This document shows positions 1-6,010 of a stretch of DNA of 6,010 bases, one piece after another; the first letter of the stretch is position 1; each line of letters opens with the position of its first letter. The position numbers and the translations under genes are program-made. The notes under the pieces were generated by a model. That model ran no database searches. It was not told where the DNA came from and saw nothing but the letters and a program-made list of their open reading frames with translations. This stretch comes from Dehalococcoidia bacterium (GTDB lineage Bacteria; Chloroflexota; Dehalococcoidia; JACPQF01), in assembly GCA_030650265.1 (NCBI GenBank), contig JAUSEJ010000122.1, forward strand, positions 1-6,010, given 5' to 3'.

Positions 1-1287
1 CTGCCATGTGCCACGGTAGGTCAGGGCCCGGTCATCCTCCTGCCGGTAGCCATAGTGGAGGACCGGCGGCTCGTTGGCAAACTTCATGTAGGAAAAATAG
101 ACGGGATGGATGGTGAAATCGGTGTCGGTCATACCAAAATAGTACACCACCTGGTTGCGGTTCTCGTCGTGGACCATTCGCAGGTGCCAGTAGAAGACCA
201 CGCCAACCCAGGGCCACTCCTCGATGGCCCGCTTGTATGCCAGTTCCGTGTAGGTCGCCTGCTCCTCTCTGGTAACTTTGCCATGCGTGGGTGGCCCGGG
301 AAAATCATCGGGCAGGGCGTCAAAGCCCACCTCGGAGACCCAGACGGACTTGGCGGCGTCGCCATTGCGCACCATAATCTCGCGAATCAGGCGAAGCCGG
401 GAAAAGTTCACCCTCTCGGCATCGGCGCGCCTGTCGCCCGGGCCGGACCAGGGGCTGTAACCCATGGCGCTCATAATGTCGAAGTAATCCCCGGCGCCCG
501 CGTCGTACATCTTCTGGAGGTAGGTCAGGTCGCTTTCGGCGGTGCCATCGTCCTTGGTGAAGGTCGGGGCCAGACCGGCGCAGAGTATCACCGCATCGGG
601 ATCGGCTTCCTTGGCCCGCTTGTAGGCAACCTTGAGCAGGGCTACGTACTGTTTGGCGTTGACTGCTTGATTGCCCCACTCGGGGTAGATATTGGGCTCG
701 TTCCAGATCTGATAGTATTTGATCTGGCCCTTGTAGCGGCTGACGAAGGCGTAGACGAAATCGCCATAGTCCTCGTAGTTGTCTGGCGGCCTGTTGTGCA
801 CCGAATTATCCTGGCGGGTCCAATTGGGAGGGTCGTCGAGGCGGGCGACAATGTTCAGGTCATATTGCCCTGCCAAAGCGATGAACCGGTCGTACTTGGC
901 CCAGTTGTCGCCATAGGGTCCCTTATAGTCACCTTTACCATTGATCTCAATGTCCGACCAGGGCATCTCCTGCCTTACCCAATGCGCCCCCGCCGTCCTG
1001 AGAAGCTGCATGCTCATGTGCAACTTCCAGTCCTCCACCTCCTGTTCGAAGAAGGTGTTCACGCCGAAAGGATTGACGCCCGCGTAGGCCACCGGCGAGA
1101 GATCGTCGGTGTCTATCGGTCTCTGAAAAAGAGTGGACGAGAGGGCTCTAATCTGATACCAGGTGTTATTTTCTCCCGTCCAATCGAGCAGCAACCCGCC
1201 GATGGCGCCGCGACCGATCAAGGCGGCGATGAAGATGACTGTGAGTGAAACGAGGACGATCACACGAGGTCTCCACCGGCCTACCAC
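1..1287 (-). CDS. membrane-anchored clan GH-A glycoside hydrolase (GH5/GH39-like), C-terminus cut by window edge
   Basis: The minus strand is open for 429 codons and runs off the left edge, so the stop is not seen. Residues 1-8 are basic (VGRWRPR) and about 9-25 are hydrophobic (IVLVSLTVIFIAALI), giving a signal anchor or signal peptide and an extracytoplasmic enzyme. A (beta/alpha)8-type catalytic domain follows. It has GVNPFG near 70-75, EQEVEDWK near 81-88, WVRQEMPW at 103-110, QIWNEPN at 193-199 with E197 as probable acid/base, WVSEVGF at 316-322 with E319 as probable nucleophile, and FYWHLR at 365-370 as the last barrel strand. The Asn-Glu-Pro plus distant Glu pattern is typical of clan GH-A retaining glycosidases, including GH5, GH39 and the biofilm hydrolase PslG; the exact family is inferred. 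I chose GTG 1287 because it supplies the basic N-region and overlaps the upstream stop codon, suggesting translational coupling. GTG 1263, with GGAG seven bases upstream, is a real alternative. The substrate is unknown. Confidence 0.88.
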   Translation of the reverse strand, partial: MVGRWRPRVIVLVSLTVIFIAALIGRGAIGGLLLDWTGENNTWYQIRALSSTLFQRPIDTDDLSPVAYAGVNPFGVNTFFEQEVEDWKLHMSMQLLRTAGAHWVRQEMPWSDIEINGKGDYKGPYGDNWAKYDRFIALAGQYDLNIVARLDDPPNWTRQDNSVHNRPPDNYEDYGDFVYAFVSRYKGQIKYYQIWNEPNIYPEWGNQAVNAKQYVALLKVAYKRAKEADPDAVILCAGLAPTFTKDDGTAESDLTYLQKMYDAGAGDYFDIMSAMGYSPWSGPGDRRADAERVNFSRLRLIREIMVRNGDAAKSVWVSEVGFDALPDDFPGPPTHGKVTREEQATYTELAYKRAIEEWPWVGVVFYWHLRMVHDENRNQVVYYFGMTDTDFTIHPVYFSYMKFANEPPVLHYGYRQEDDRALTYRGTWQ

Positions 1288-3161
1288 TGCACGATTTCCC
1301 ACACTACTTCCCCGCCACAATTCCAGACCTGTTTGCGCAAAAGACTGAAATCGTTGACGGTCAGCCCGGTTGTTCGCTCCAGCCAGATGCTGTCGTTCTG
1401 GTCGAGATTGAACAGACGGACGAAGTAGGCTTTGCCGCCTCTGGCCCAAGTCGCGGTAATTCGATCGTTCAAAACGCGAAGCAGTGTGTCCCGGTTGCTG
1501 CCCGCGTCGAGAAGATAGGAATCGACCACGCTGAAAACCTCCCGCTTGGCAAAATAAGGCCCGTAGCTGCTGACCCAGTCCCAGCCAGGGGTTATGAACA
1601 AATCTTCGGATTTAGAGGCTTGTCCGAGGCAGAGGGCCTTCGCCAATCCCATGTTGGAGCCAGAGTCGGCCCGAGGAATGACGGCCGTAACGAGATTGAT
1701 GACGAATACCAAAGCCACTCCCAGGGCAAACATCCCAATGAGAATTTTCTCTCTGGCTGGCGTGGCCCACGAGAGGTCCTGGTAGGCAAGCGTCACGGCA
1801 ACAATAAGAGGCGGCACGAGGGCGATCCAAAACTGGATGTCCTCGGGAGCCCAAAAGAAGTCGAACAGGCCCACCACCGCGATCCAGCCCAGGCATACCA
1901 ACGCCAGATTCCTTCTATCGGAAGGGCAAACGCCTTCACGTCGTAGGGGCGGCCACGGGGGGACCGCCCCTACCCGGGTGCCCGCGGCGGAGTCCACGGG
2001 GGGTTCCACGGGGTAGTCCGCGGGGTTGTCCACGGGGTTGTCCGCGGGGGGTTCCACCGGGGCGGCCACGGGGGGGCCGCCCCTACCGAGAAATGCCAGA
2101 TAGGCGACCGCCAAAACGGATAGCGCCCCGACGCCCAGGAAGAGGACGACGGAAAGAGCATTGCGCCAATGGAAGGCCCCGCTCAATAGCGCCTTGAAGA
2201 CAGGTCCTCCCTGTAGGAAGACCACGGCGTTGGCCAACCCTTGCGCCCCGACCCAGAAGTTGCGCGGCGAGAGCTTTCCCCATACCCCATTCGACGGCGC
2301 CGCCAGCAGCCATGAGACATAGTCGCCTGGTGACCGCAGGCCGTGAGAGAGCGCACCCAGGAGGACAAGGGCCAATCCGGCGAAGACCACCGTACCGACG
2401 ACCAGACCCAAAGCCGGTCTAAGGCGACGCTCCTTCAGCCACATTCCAAGGGCGAGAGCTGGCAGATGGAGTAGGGCGGTCCCATGCGCCAGGATGGCCA
2501 GGCCCATGACTAGACTGAGGATGAATGGCGGCGACTTTAGAACGTTCCCAATGGCAGTAAAGGCAGAGCCAAAGCCAAATCGGCCAATCTTCACCTTCGC
2601 CAACGAATTGGCGTCGGCTTTGGTTTCTCGCACCGTCGCCACGAGGATCAGAAAGGCGCCGAGCGTTAGCGCCGTGGCGATGATCTGGTCCTCGGCCTCG
2701 GTGCTGTGAAACCAGTAACCATAGCTAAAGGCAAGCAGAAGAGCGGAAAAGACACTGACCACCATACCCCTTGCCGAGGCGCCGAGAATGGCCCTCAAGG
2801 AGAGGAAGAAGAGGGCAACGCCCGCCGCACCGGCGAAGGCACTGAGAAACTGCATGGGCACGAGAGGCCCCCACCCATAGCCGAGACTCAGCCAGAGATG
2901 GTACCAGGCCCAGCCGGCGAAGGGCCACAAGAGATGCTCGGCTTGAAAGAAGAGGGGGGAGAAGAGTTGGCCCCGGTCGGCAAGGAGAGCGAAAGACATG
3001 CTGTCCGGGCTGTAAGTGTGCGATAGAGTGAGCAGGTATACGGCCAGCACGCCGAGAAACAGGAGCTGGGCGGAGAGAAGAGCGGTAATGTCAAAGATGG
3101 TCTCCTGCCGGGAGTTAGCGGTGGGTGTTTCGGTCTCTGGCGCGACTTCAGTGGTCTTCAC
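1281..3161 (-). CDS. polytopic membrane protein, GT-C superfamily/DUF2723-like putative glycosyltransferase
   Basis: From GTG 3161 the product is 626 residues with about ten hydrophobic segments (near 28-46, 98-122, 133-150, 158-176, 212-240, 249-270, 334-357, 417-434, 441-459, 471-492). The first loop after helix 1 contains TYSPDSMSF (49-57), an acidic site placed like the metal/lipid-sugar site of GT-C enzymes. AEHLLWP (74-80), YWFHSTEAED (149-158) and AHGTALLHLPAL (225-236) resemble in order the HLLY-like, AEVY-like and His/Pro motifs of DUF2723 proteins. This is remote similarity, so a polyprenyl-sugar transferase role is inferred. The C-terminal part (about 515-626) is soluble, with TPGWDWVSSYGPYF at 524-537. 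Residues about 359-406 are a Pro/Asp/Val-rich insertion encoded by a repeat block. GAGGG lies seven bases before GTG 3161. ATG 3227 would add 22 residues but has no spaced Shine-Dalgarno sequence. A consensus promoter lies just upstream, and the stop overlaps the hydrolase start. Confidence 0.85.
   Translation of the reverse strand: MKTTEVAPETETPTANSRQETIFDITALLSAQLLFLGVLAVYLLTLSHTYSPDSMSFALLADRGQLFSPLFFQAEHLLWPFAGWAWYHLWLSLGYGWGPLVPMQFLSAFAGAAGVALFFLSLRAILGASARGMVVSVFSALLLAFSYGYWFHSTEAEDQIIATALTLGAFLILVATVRETKADANSLAKVKIGRFGFGSAFTAIGNVLKSPPFILSLVMGLAILAHGTALLHLPALALGMWLKERRLRPALGLVVGTVVFAGLALVLLGALSHGLRSPGDYVSWLLAAPSNGVWGKLSPRNFWVGAQGLANAVVFLQGGPVFKALLSGAFHWRNALSVVLFLGVGALSVLAVAYLAFLGRGGPPVAAPVEPPADNPVDNPADYPVEPPVDSAAGTRVGAVPPWPPLRREGVCPSDRRNLALVCLGWIAVVGLFDFFWAPEDIQFWIALVPPLIVAVTLAYQDLSWATPAREKILIGMFALGVALVFVINLVTAVIPRADSGSNMGLAKALCLGQASKSEDLFITPGWDWVSSYGPYFAKREVFSVVDSYLLDAGSNRDTLLRVLNDRITATWARGGKAYFVRLFNLDQNDSIWLERTTGLTVNDFSLLRKQVWNCGGEVVWEIVQW
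1946..1974. repeat. palindromic repeat copy A (29 bp) inside the membrane protein gene
   Basis: Arms gtaggggcgg (1943-1952) and ccgcccctac (1964-1973) form a perfect 10-bp inverted repeat around an 11-nt G-rich loop. The 29 bases 1946-1974 recur at 2059-2087 with one A/G difference. This copy is translated on the minus strand as VGAVPPWPPL. Short palindromes of this GC-rich type are commonly dispersed in intergenic DNA; finding one in a coding region is unusual. Confidence 0.8.
1974..2057 (-). repeat. 12-bp tandem repeat array (seven units) encoding a four-residue Pro/Asp motif
   Basis: Read on the minus strand from 2057, the units are GTGGAACCCCCC, GCGGACAACCCC, GTGGACAACCCC, GCGGACTACCCC, GTGGAACCCCCC, GTGGACTCCGCC and GCGGGCACCCGG. 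The first five are closely related and the last two diverged. They encode VEPP-ADNP-VDNP-ADYP-VEPP-VDSA-AGTR (residues 369-396 from GTG 3161). The 12-bp unit keeps the frame, so unit gain or loss only changes linker length. Confidence 0.88.
2059..2087. repeat. palindromic repeat copy B (29 bp) inside the membrane protein gene
   Basis: Arms ggggcggcc (2059-2067) and ggccgcccc (2075-2083) form a perfect 9-bp GC-only stem around acggggg. It is a direct repeat of 1946-1974 at an offset of 113 bp with one mismatch. Because 113 is not a multiple of three, this copy is read in another frame, as GRGGPPVAAP. It borders the 12-bp tandem array on the side nearer the gene's start. Confidence 0.8.
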
Positions 3162-3168
3162 GTGGAAT

Positions 3169-3173
3169 CCCTC
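3169..3173 (-). promoter_or_regulatory. ribosome binding site deciding GTG 3161 as start
   Basis: The minus strand reads GAGGG followed by seven bases and then GTG at 3161-3159. This is near-ideal Shine-Dalgarno placement. The competing ATG at 3227 has only GAGA directly abutting it, which is too close for ribosome binding. This favours the shorter product, although initiation at 3227 cannot be excluded. Confidence 0.5.
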
Positions 3174-3279
3174 AAGGAGCGACTGGCGCCCGGGTGGTCC
3201 TTTAAGACTCGCCCGTGTCAGGCCCATTCTCTGCGCAAACTACCATAGCTGGATGCCAGATTGGCTCCACAGCCCAGGC

Positions 3280-3308
3280 ATTATAGGGGGCATCAATGTG
3301 CTTGTCAA
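3280..3308 (-). promoter_or_regulatory. full-consensus sigma70 promoter for the second membrane gene and the hydrolase
   Basis: On the minus strand TTGACA (3308-3303) and TATAAT (3285-3280) are both exact consensus hexamers separated by exactly 17 bases. Transcription should start near 3273. That leaves a leader of about 112 nt to GTG 3161, or about 46 nt to ATG 3227. The promoter lies between the upstream stop (3369) and the next gene. It would therefore let the second membrane protein and the overlapping hydrolase be transcribed apart from the first gene. Confidence 0.78.
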
Positions 3309-3368
3309 ACCGAAGAAATGGCGTCTTTGATGCAAGCCCGGGCGGCGCAGACCGAGTCTTGAAGCCGG

Positions 3369-5705
3369 TCAGGGAGAGCACAATTCTAGCTCCCGTGGCC
3401 CGGTTGATAGGCCGTAGGCAGGCATTGTCTGCAGGAGTGATGAGGACAGCGGGAACTCAAGGGCGTCTACCTTCGAGTCCGAGACGAGGCTCAACCGGCG
3501 ACCGGTCCTGAGATCGTACATCCCAATGGCAATTCTCTTAATGCTCGATAGCACAGCGGGCGTCACAGAGATGACGTGCTCGTCCAGCACAACTTCATTT
3601 GTCAGCCAGGCGGTGGTGGGAAAAGTGCCAGCAACTGGCTGGCCGTCGTGCTGGGCGATTGGCCGCCCCTGCCCATCGAGGAGGTGGACAAAGACGGTGT
3701 AATCGCGGCTGATGGGTGCTACTGCTCGCCACTGAAGCGAGACGACCACCCGGTCCGTGCTGCCTTCTGCCCCGATGCGGGCGCTCTGCAAACTGACACC
3801 ATCGCCCAAACGCCAGTCGCAAGAAGATAAGTTTGCATCGGGCGGCAAGACCGGCAGATGAAGAAGTGGGCCAAGCGCCGTGCCTCCCTTGCTTCCCCAT
3901 TCCAACACTTCATCTTGATTGTTAATACTGAAGGCTCCCATCTCCAGCGTTGCATTGTGCAGGTCGATATCGGGCGGAAGTGAAAGGTCAAACAGGTCGA
4001 GGATACGCTCTCCCTCTTCCCATGTACTCGCGGGTCTGGTTCCCTCCTGTGGCTCGTTATCTTGCTGCGCCAGCAGCACCCCTTTCCCATCGATCAGGTG
4101 GACAAAGAAAGTGTAACGGCGGGATTGCGACTTCTGCGCCTGCCAAATCAGGCGTAGGTGCAGCAGCCGGCGTCCGGTCAGATCCTCTATCCCGACCTTG
4201 TAATCCTCGAGCCTTGCCAACGTTCCCAATTGCAGACCCCTATTCTGCCCCACCTCGGGTAGCTCATATCGTCGAAAGAGGGTAGCGAATCTTCCACCCT
4301 CCCAATTGGTCATCTCCCGCACAGGCCGGTACTGGCGCTGAAACCAGGTAGCGCCCAAAAGATCTTCGGGGATCAATGTATCGTAGGAGACAATCCATGG
4401 CGGCTGATAAGACCGCAGCAAATCAGCGAAACTCTGGCCCACAGCTTGGGGCGAGACCAGGCCGTTAGTATCCAGAATCGGACCGGGATAAAAGTATCCC
4501 AAAGCACCGATCTCTGGTGCTGCTACCGTATCCTGTCGGGCGCCATACTGGATTAACGATTTGGCGAGTTGCGCATACACGGATTCCCGTCCGTCGACAA
4601 GCCTAATGAGCCCGTCACGTTGCTGCGCCAGTACGGGAAGGAAAATGGCCAGGATTACCAGCGTCGCCACGGCAGTGTATCGGACGTTACCGGCACGCAT
4701 CAACTCGCCGATACGGGTCAACCCCAGGCTTGCCACGAGAAAGTAGGGAGGCAGCATCGGGAGAAAATACCACTCGAAAGGCCAGATGGGGAACAAGAAC
4801 TTGTTGGACACAGTGAACGCCAGAGCATAGAGGGCGGTCCAAGCAAGCATATAACGAATAACTGGCCTTCTTACGGCGGTGTTCGTGGTACCGGCAGCGA
4901 AAGCCAGGGTGATAGGCAGAAACCATCGCCCCTTGAGATCGCCAAAGTAGGTGATCAGGTGGCGTAGCGACATCCAACGATCTTCCGCGCCAAGACCAGT
5001 TTTAGCAACCATCGATTGTGGCAGCGGAGACCCGAAGTAGAAGAAGGCAAAGACAACCCATGGTACGAGTACTAAGACGCTCCACCCCAACATTTGCCAG
5101 GGCAGACGGCGCTTTCGATGAAGGCTCGCCCCTACAAGGGTCAGGCCGACCAGAATGCCTTCAGGTCGCATGATTGCTAGAGAGCCTATGAGTATTCCTG
5201 TGGCGGTCATCCGGCCTGAATCCCAGGCCAGAAATGCCGCCAGAATCATCGCGATGTAAAGTGGGGTTTCCATTCCCGATACCGAGTAGGCAACAACTGG
5301 CGCAGCGATGCTATAGAGAAGGGCGGCCAGTAATCCAACCTGACGGCTGGCAACGCGGACGCCTATGACGTACAACAGTGCTATGGAGACCAGATCGCCG
5401 GCGATGCCGGTAACCACAGCCACCATAGCAGGGTCGGCTCTCAGGGCGCTTGGGCCGGTCAAGAGCATGGCGAACAGAGGAGTAGAAGTGCCTAGCACCG
5501 TCTCGCCAGTGTTGAAGACAAAGCCGTTGCCGGTCAAGAGGTTTTGGACATACCGCAGAGTGATGTAGGCATCGTCTCGCACCTGGGGACCGAACCAGAG
5601 ACGTGCGCCTAGAGCAAGGGCCATCACCAGGAGAAGCGGCCAGTGCTTCCAACCGCCAATCCCGCGGCGGATTCCATCTCTATTCAATTCCGGTGGCTCT
5701 CTCAT
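3369..5705 (-). CDS. GT-C family membrane glycosyltransferase (AftB-like N-terminal motif) with duplicated C-terminal beta domains
   Basis: The protein has 778 residues. A basic start is followed by helix 1 (22-38) and then the first extracytoplasmic loop with D44-D45 in RDDAYITLRYVQNL, continuing to GNGFVFNTGETVLGTSTPL (59-77). This DD..I..RY..NL..G.G.VFN.GE pattern is characteristic of GT-C enzymes that use polyprenyl-phosphate sugars and resembles mycobacterial AftB-type arabinofuranosyltransferases. SGMETPLY (143-150) and MRPEG (179-183) are further family-like motifs. About ten membrane segments extend to about 359. A soluble part follows with PEIGALGYF (397-405) and LDTNGLVSP (411-419). 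Two related beta-type domains end the protein (about 517-593 and 655-738). An in-frame TGA lies eight codons upstream, so ATG 5705 is the first ATG available; no clear Shine-Dalgarno sequence precedes it. The donor and acceptor sugars cannot be read from the sequence. The gene starts the cluster and has its own promoter. Confidence 0.92.
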   Translation of the reverse strand: MREPPELNRDGIRRGIGGWKHWPLLLVMALALGARLWFGPQVRDDAYITLRYVQNLLTGNGFVFNTGETVLGTSTPLFAMLLTGPSALRADPAMVAVVTGIAGDLVSIALLYVIGVRVASRQVGLLAALLYSIAAPVVAYSVSGMETPLYIAMILAAFLAWDSGRMTATGILIGSLAIMRPEGILVGLTLVGASLHRKRRLPWQMLGWSVLVLVPWVVFAFFYFGSPLPQSMVAKTGLGAEDRWMSLRHLITYFGDLKGRWFLPITLAFAAGTTNTAVRRPVIRYMLAWTALYALAFTVSNKFLFPIWPFEWYFLPMLPPYFLVASLGLTRIGELMRAGNVRYTAVATLVILAIFLPVLAQQRDGLIRLVDGRESVYAQLAKSLIQYGARQDTVAAPEIGALGYFYPGPILDTNGLVSPQAVGQSFADLLRSYQPPWIVSYDTLIPEDLLGATWFQRQYRPVREMTNWEGGRFATLFRRYELPEVGQNRGLQLGTLARLEDYKVGIEDLTGRRLLHLRLIWQAQKSQSRRYTFFVHLIDGKGVLLAQQDNEPQEGTRPASTWEEGERILDLFDLSLPPDIDLHNATLEMGAFSINNQDEVLEWGSKGGTALGPLLHLPVLPPDANLSSCDWRLGDGVSLQSARIGAEGSTDRVVVSLQWRAVAPISRDYTVFVHLLDGQGRPIAQHDGQPVAGTFPTTAWLTNEVVLDEHVISVTPAVLSSIKRIAIGMYDLRTGRRLSLVSDSKVDALEFPLSSSLLQTMPAYGLSTGPRELELCSP

Positions 5706-5750
5706 TCGGTAATGCTCGTTGTTCGGTCACGGTCACCCACCAGTGCCGGG

Positions 5751-5788
5751 AAGGCGTCTCATTTTTGAGAACCTTGAGTCCACGCCTT
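5751..5788 (-). promoter_or_regulatory. potential stem-loop in the 5' leader of the glycosyltransferase mRNA
   Basis: Minus-strand AAGGCGT (5788-5782) pairs with ACGCCTT (5757-5751) to give a 7-bp stem. Inside the loop, TCTCA and TGAGA (plus strand 5757-5761 and 5766-5770) can form a smaller 5-bp hairpin around TTTT. The structure would lie within the first 45 nt of the predicted transcript. No U-tract follows, so it does not look like an intrinsic terminator. It could stabilise the leader or control translation, or be a chance pairing. Confidence 0.3.
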
Positions 5789-5801
5789 TCAGTGCTTGAA
5801 C

Positions 5802-5830
5802 ATTCTAGAATGCCATCTCCTATCTGTCAA
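5802..5830 (-). promoter_or_regulatory. sigma70-type promoter for the GT-C glycosyltransferase gene
   Basis: On the minus strand TTGACA (5830-5825) is followed after exactly 17 bases by TAGAAT (5807-5802). The -35 box matches consensus fully and the -10 box at five of six positions. The predicted transcription start is near 5795, giving a leader of about 90 nt before ATG 5705. The orientation and distance suit the gene to its left, and the surrounding DNA is more AT-rich than the genes. Confidence 0.68.
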
Positions 5831-6010
5831 TTCGAGGTTCTTGCGAAATGACAGATTCGCGCTGGCAAGAGTCGTTGTAAGGGGATTTACAGAGCCATCG
5901 TGGGTTGGTTTTTGGTGGATCGTCTGCTTCAGTTGAGGGAAATTATTGGTGTAGGGCGAAATGAGAGCTGATTGGGTTGCCTTGAGGTTAGTTTTCGGCT
6001 CTAGACTGGA

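Larger units (their letters stand above)
3162..3368. other. intergenic region between the two membrane protein genes
   Basis: About 207 bp (141 bp if ATG 3227 is used) separate the TGA at 3369-3371 from the next start. The stretch holds the consensus promoter and the GAGGG site. I see no hairpin followed by a T-run after the first gene's stop, so a terminator is not evident and read-through may add to transcription from the internal promoter. A 14-codon leader reading frame (ATG 3246 to TAA 3202) exists without a good ribosome site and is not called. Confidence 0.6.
5706..6010. other. upstream region without a convincing gene
   Basis: This 305-bp stretch is visibly more AT-rich than the coding DNA. 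It contains the minus-strand promoter at 5802-5830, the leader stem-loop and a tandem ggtcac pair (5725-5736). A short plus-strand frame from ATG 5961, preceded by AGGG, runs off the right edge and is too short (16 codons) to judge. From 5831 to 5960 I see no gene, repeat or RNA element. Confidence 0.55.

Noticed and set aside
55..1248. A 397-codon plus-strand open frame.
   Set aside because: It lies entirely antisense to the glycoside hydrolase, whose catalytic motifs are intact on the minus strand. Its translation shows no domain, and it is explained by GC-biased codons leaving the opposite strand open.
1245..1946. A 233-codon plus-strand open frame.
   Set aside because: It is antisense to the end of the second membrane protein and lacks recognisable motifs; it is a codon-bias shadow.
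1943..1973. An intrinsic terminator formed by the GC-rich hairpin.
   Set aside because: It lies inside a continuous open frame, and no T-run follows on either strand.
1943..2087. A CRISPR-like array.
   Set aside because: The 12-bp units are contiguous with no unique spacers and are coding, and the 29-bp palindromes occur only twice with repetitive DNA between them.
3202..3246. A 14-codon leader peptide (MVVCAENGPDTGES) before the second membrane gene.
   Set aside because: It has no suitably spaced ribosome site and no regulatory codon run, so it cannot be told from chance.
3369..3440. A terminator after the glycosyltransferase stop.
   Set aside because: Downstream minus-strand DNA has only small imperfect inverted repeats and no T-run.
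5792..6010. A minus-strand frame open from the right edge to a TGA near 5792.
   Set aside because: The translation is rich in Asn, Thr, Lys and Gln with no motif, differs in composition from the real genes and overlaps the promoter; it looks intergenic.

Overview
The window reads as a chromosomal fragment from a GC-rich bacterium. All recognisable genes lie on the minus strand, so the genetic order runs from right to left. The most likely source is a Chloroflexota-type organism. I infer this from the protein style: a large polytopic GT-C transferase with C-terminal beta domains carrying a YTVFVHLLDG-type motif, and GC-rich gtaggggcgg-type palindromes. No rRNA, tRNA or taxonomic marker gene confirms it.

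Layout from right to left. Positions 5706-6010 carry no convincing gene. They hold a sigma70-like promoter (TTGACA-N17-TAGAAT, 5802-5830) and a roughly 90-nt leader with a potential stem-loop. This feeds a 778-residue GT-C membrane glycosyltransferase (3369-5705) whose extracytoplasmic tail contains two copies of one beta-type domain. A gap of about 200 bp follows (3162-3368). It contains an exact-consensus promoter (TTGACA-N17-TATAAT, 3280-3308). That promoter drives a second polytopic membrane protein (1281-3161, or from 3227), a remote GT-C/DUF2723-like protein. The stop codon of this gene overlaps the probable GTG start of a membrane-anchored clan GH-A glycoside hydrolase (1-1287). The hydrolase is cut by the left edge of the window.

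Taken together, this looks like a cell-surface glycan module. Two membrane enzymes would use polyprenyl-linked sugars on the outer face of the membrane, and an anchored glycosidase of the GH5/GH39/PslG type would trim or remodel an extracellular polysaccharide. Substrates cannot be read from the sequence.

The most unusual feature is inside the second membrane gene (1943-2087). Two copies of a 29-bp GC-rich palindromic repeat, differing at one base, flank seven 12-bp tandem units. The whole block is translated as a Pro/Asp/Val-rich linker between membrane segments. The two palindromes are read in different frames, which points to a DNA-level (mobile or expanding) element tolerated within a gene.
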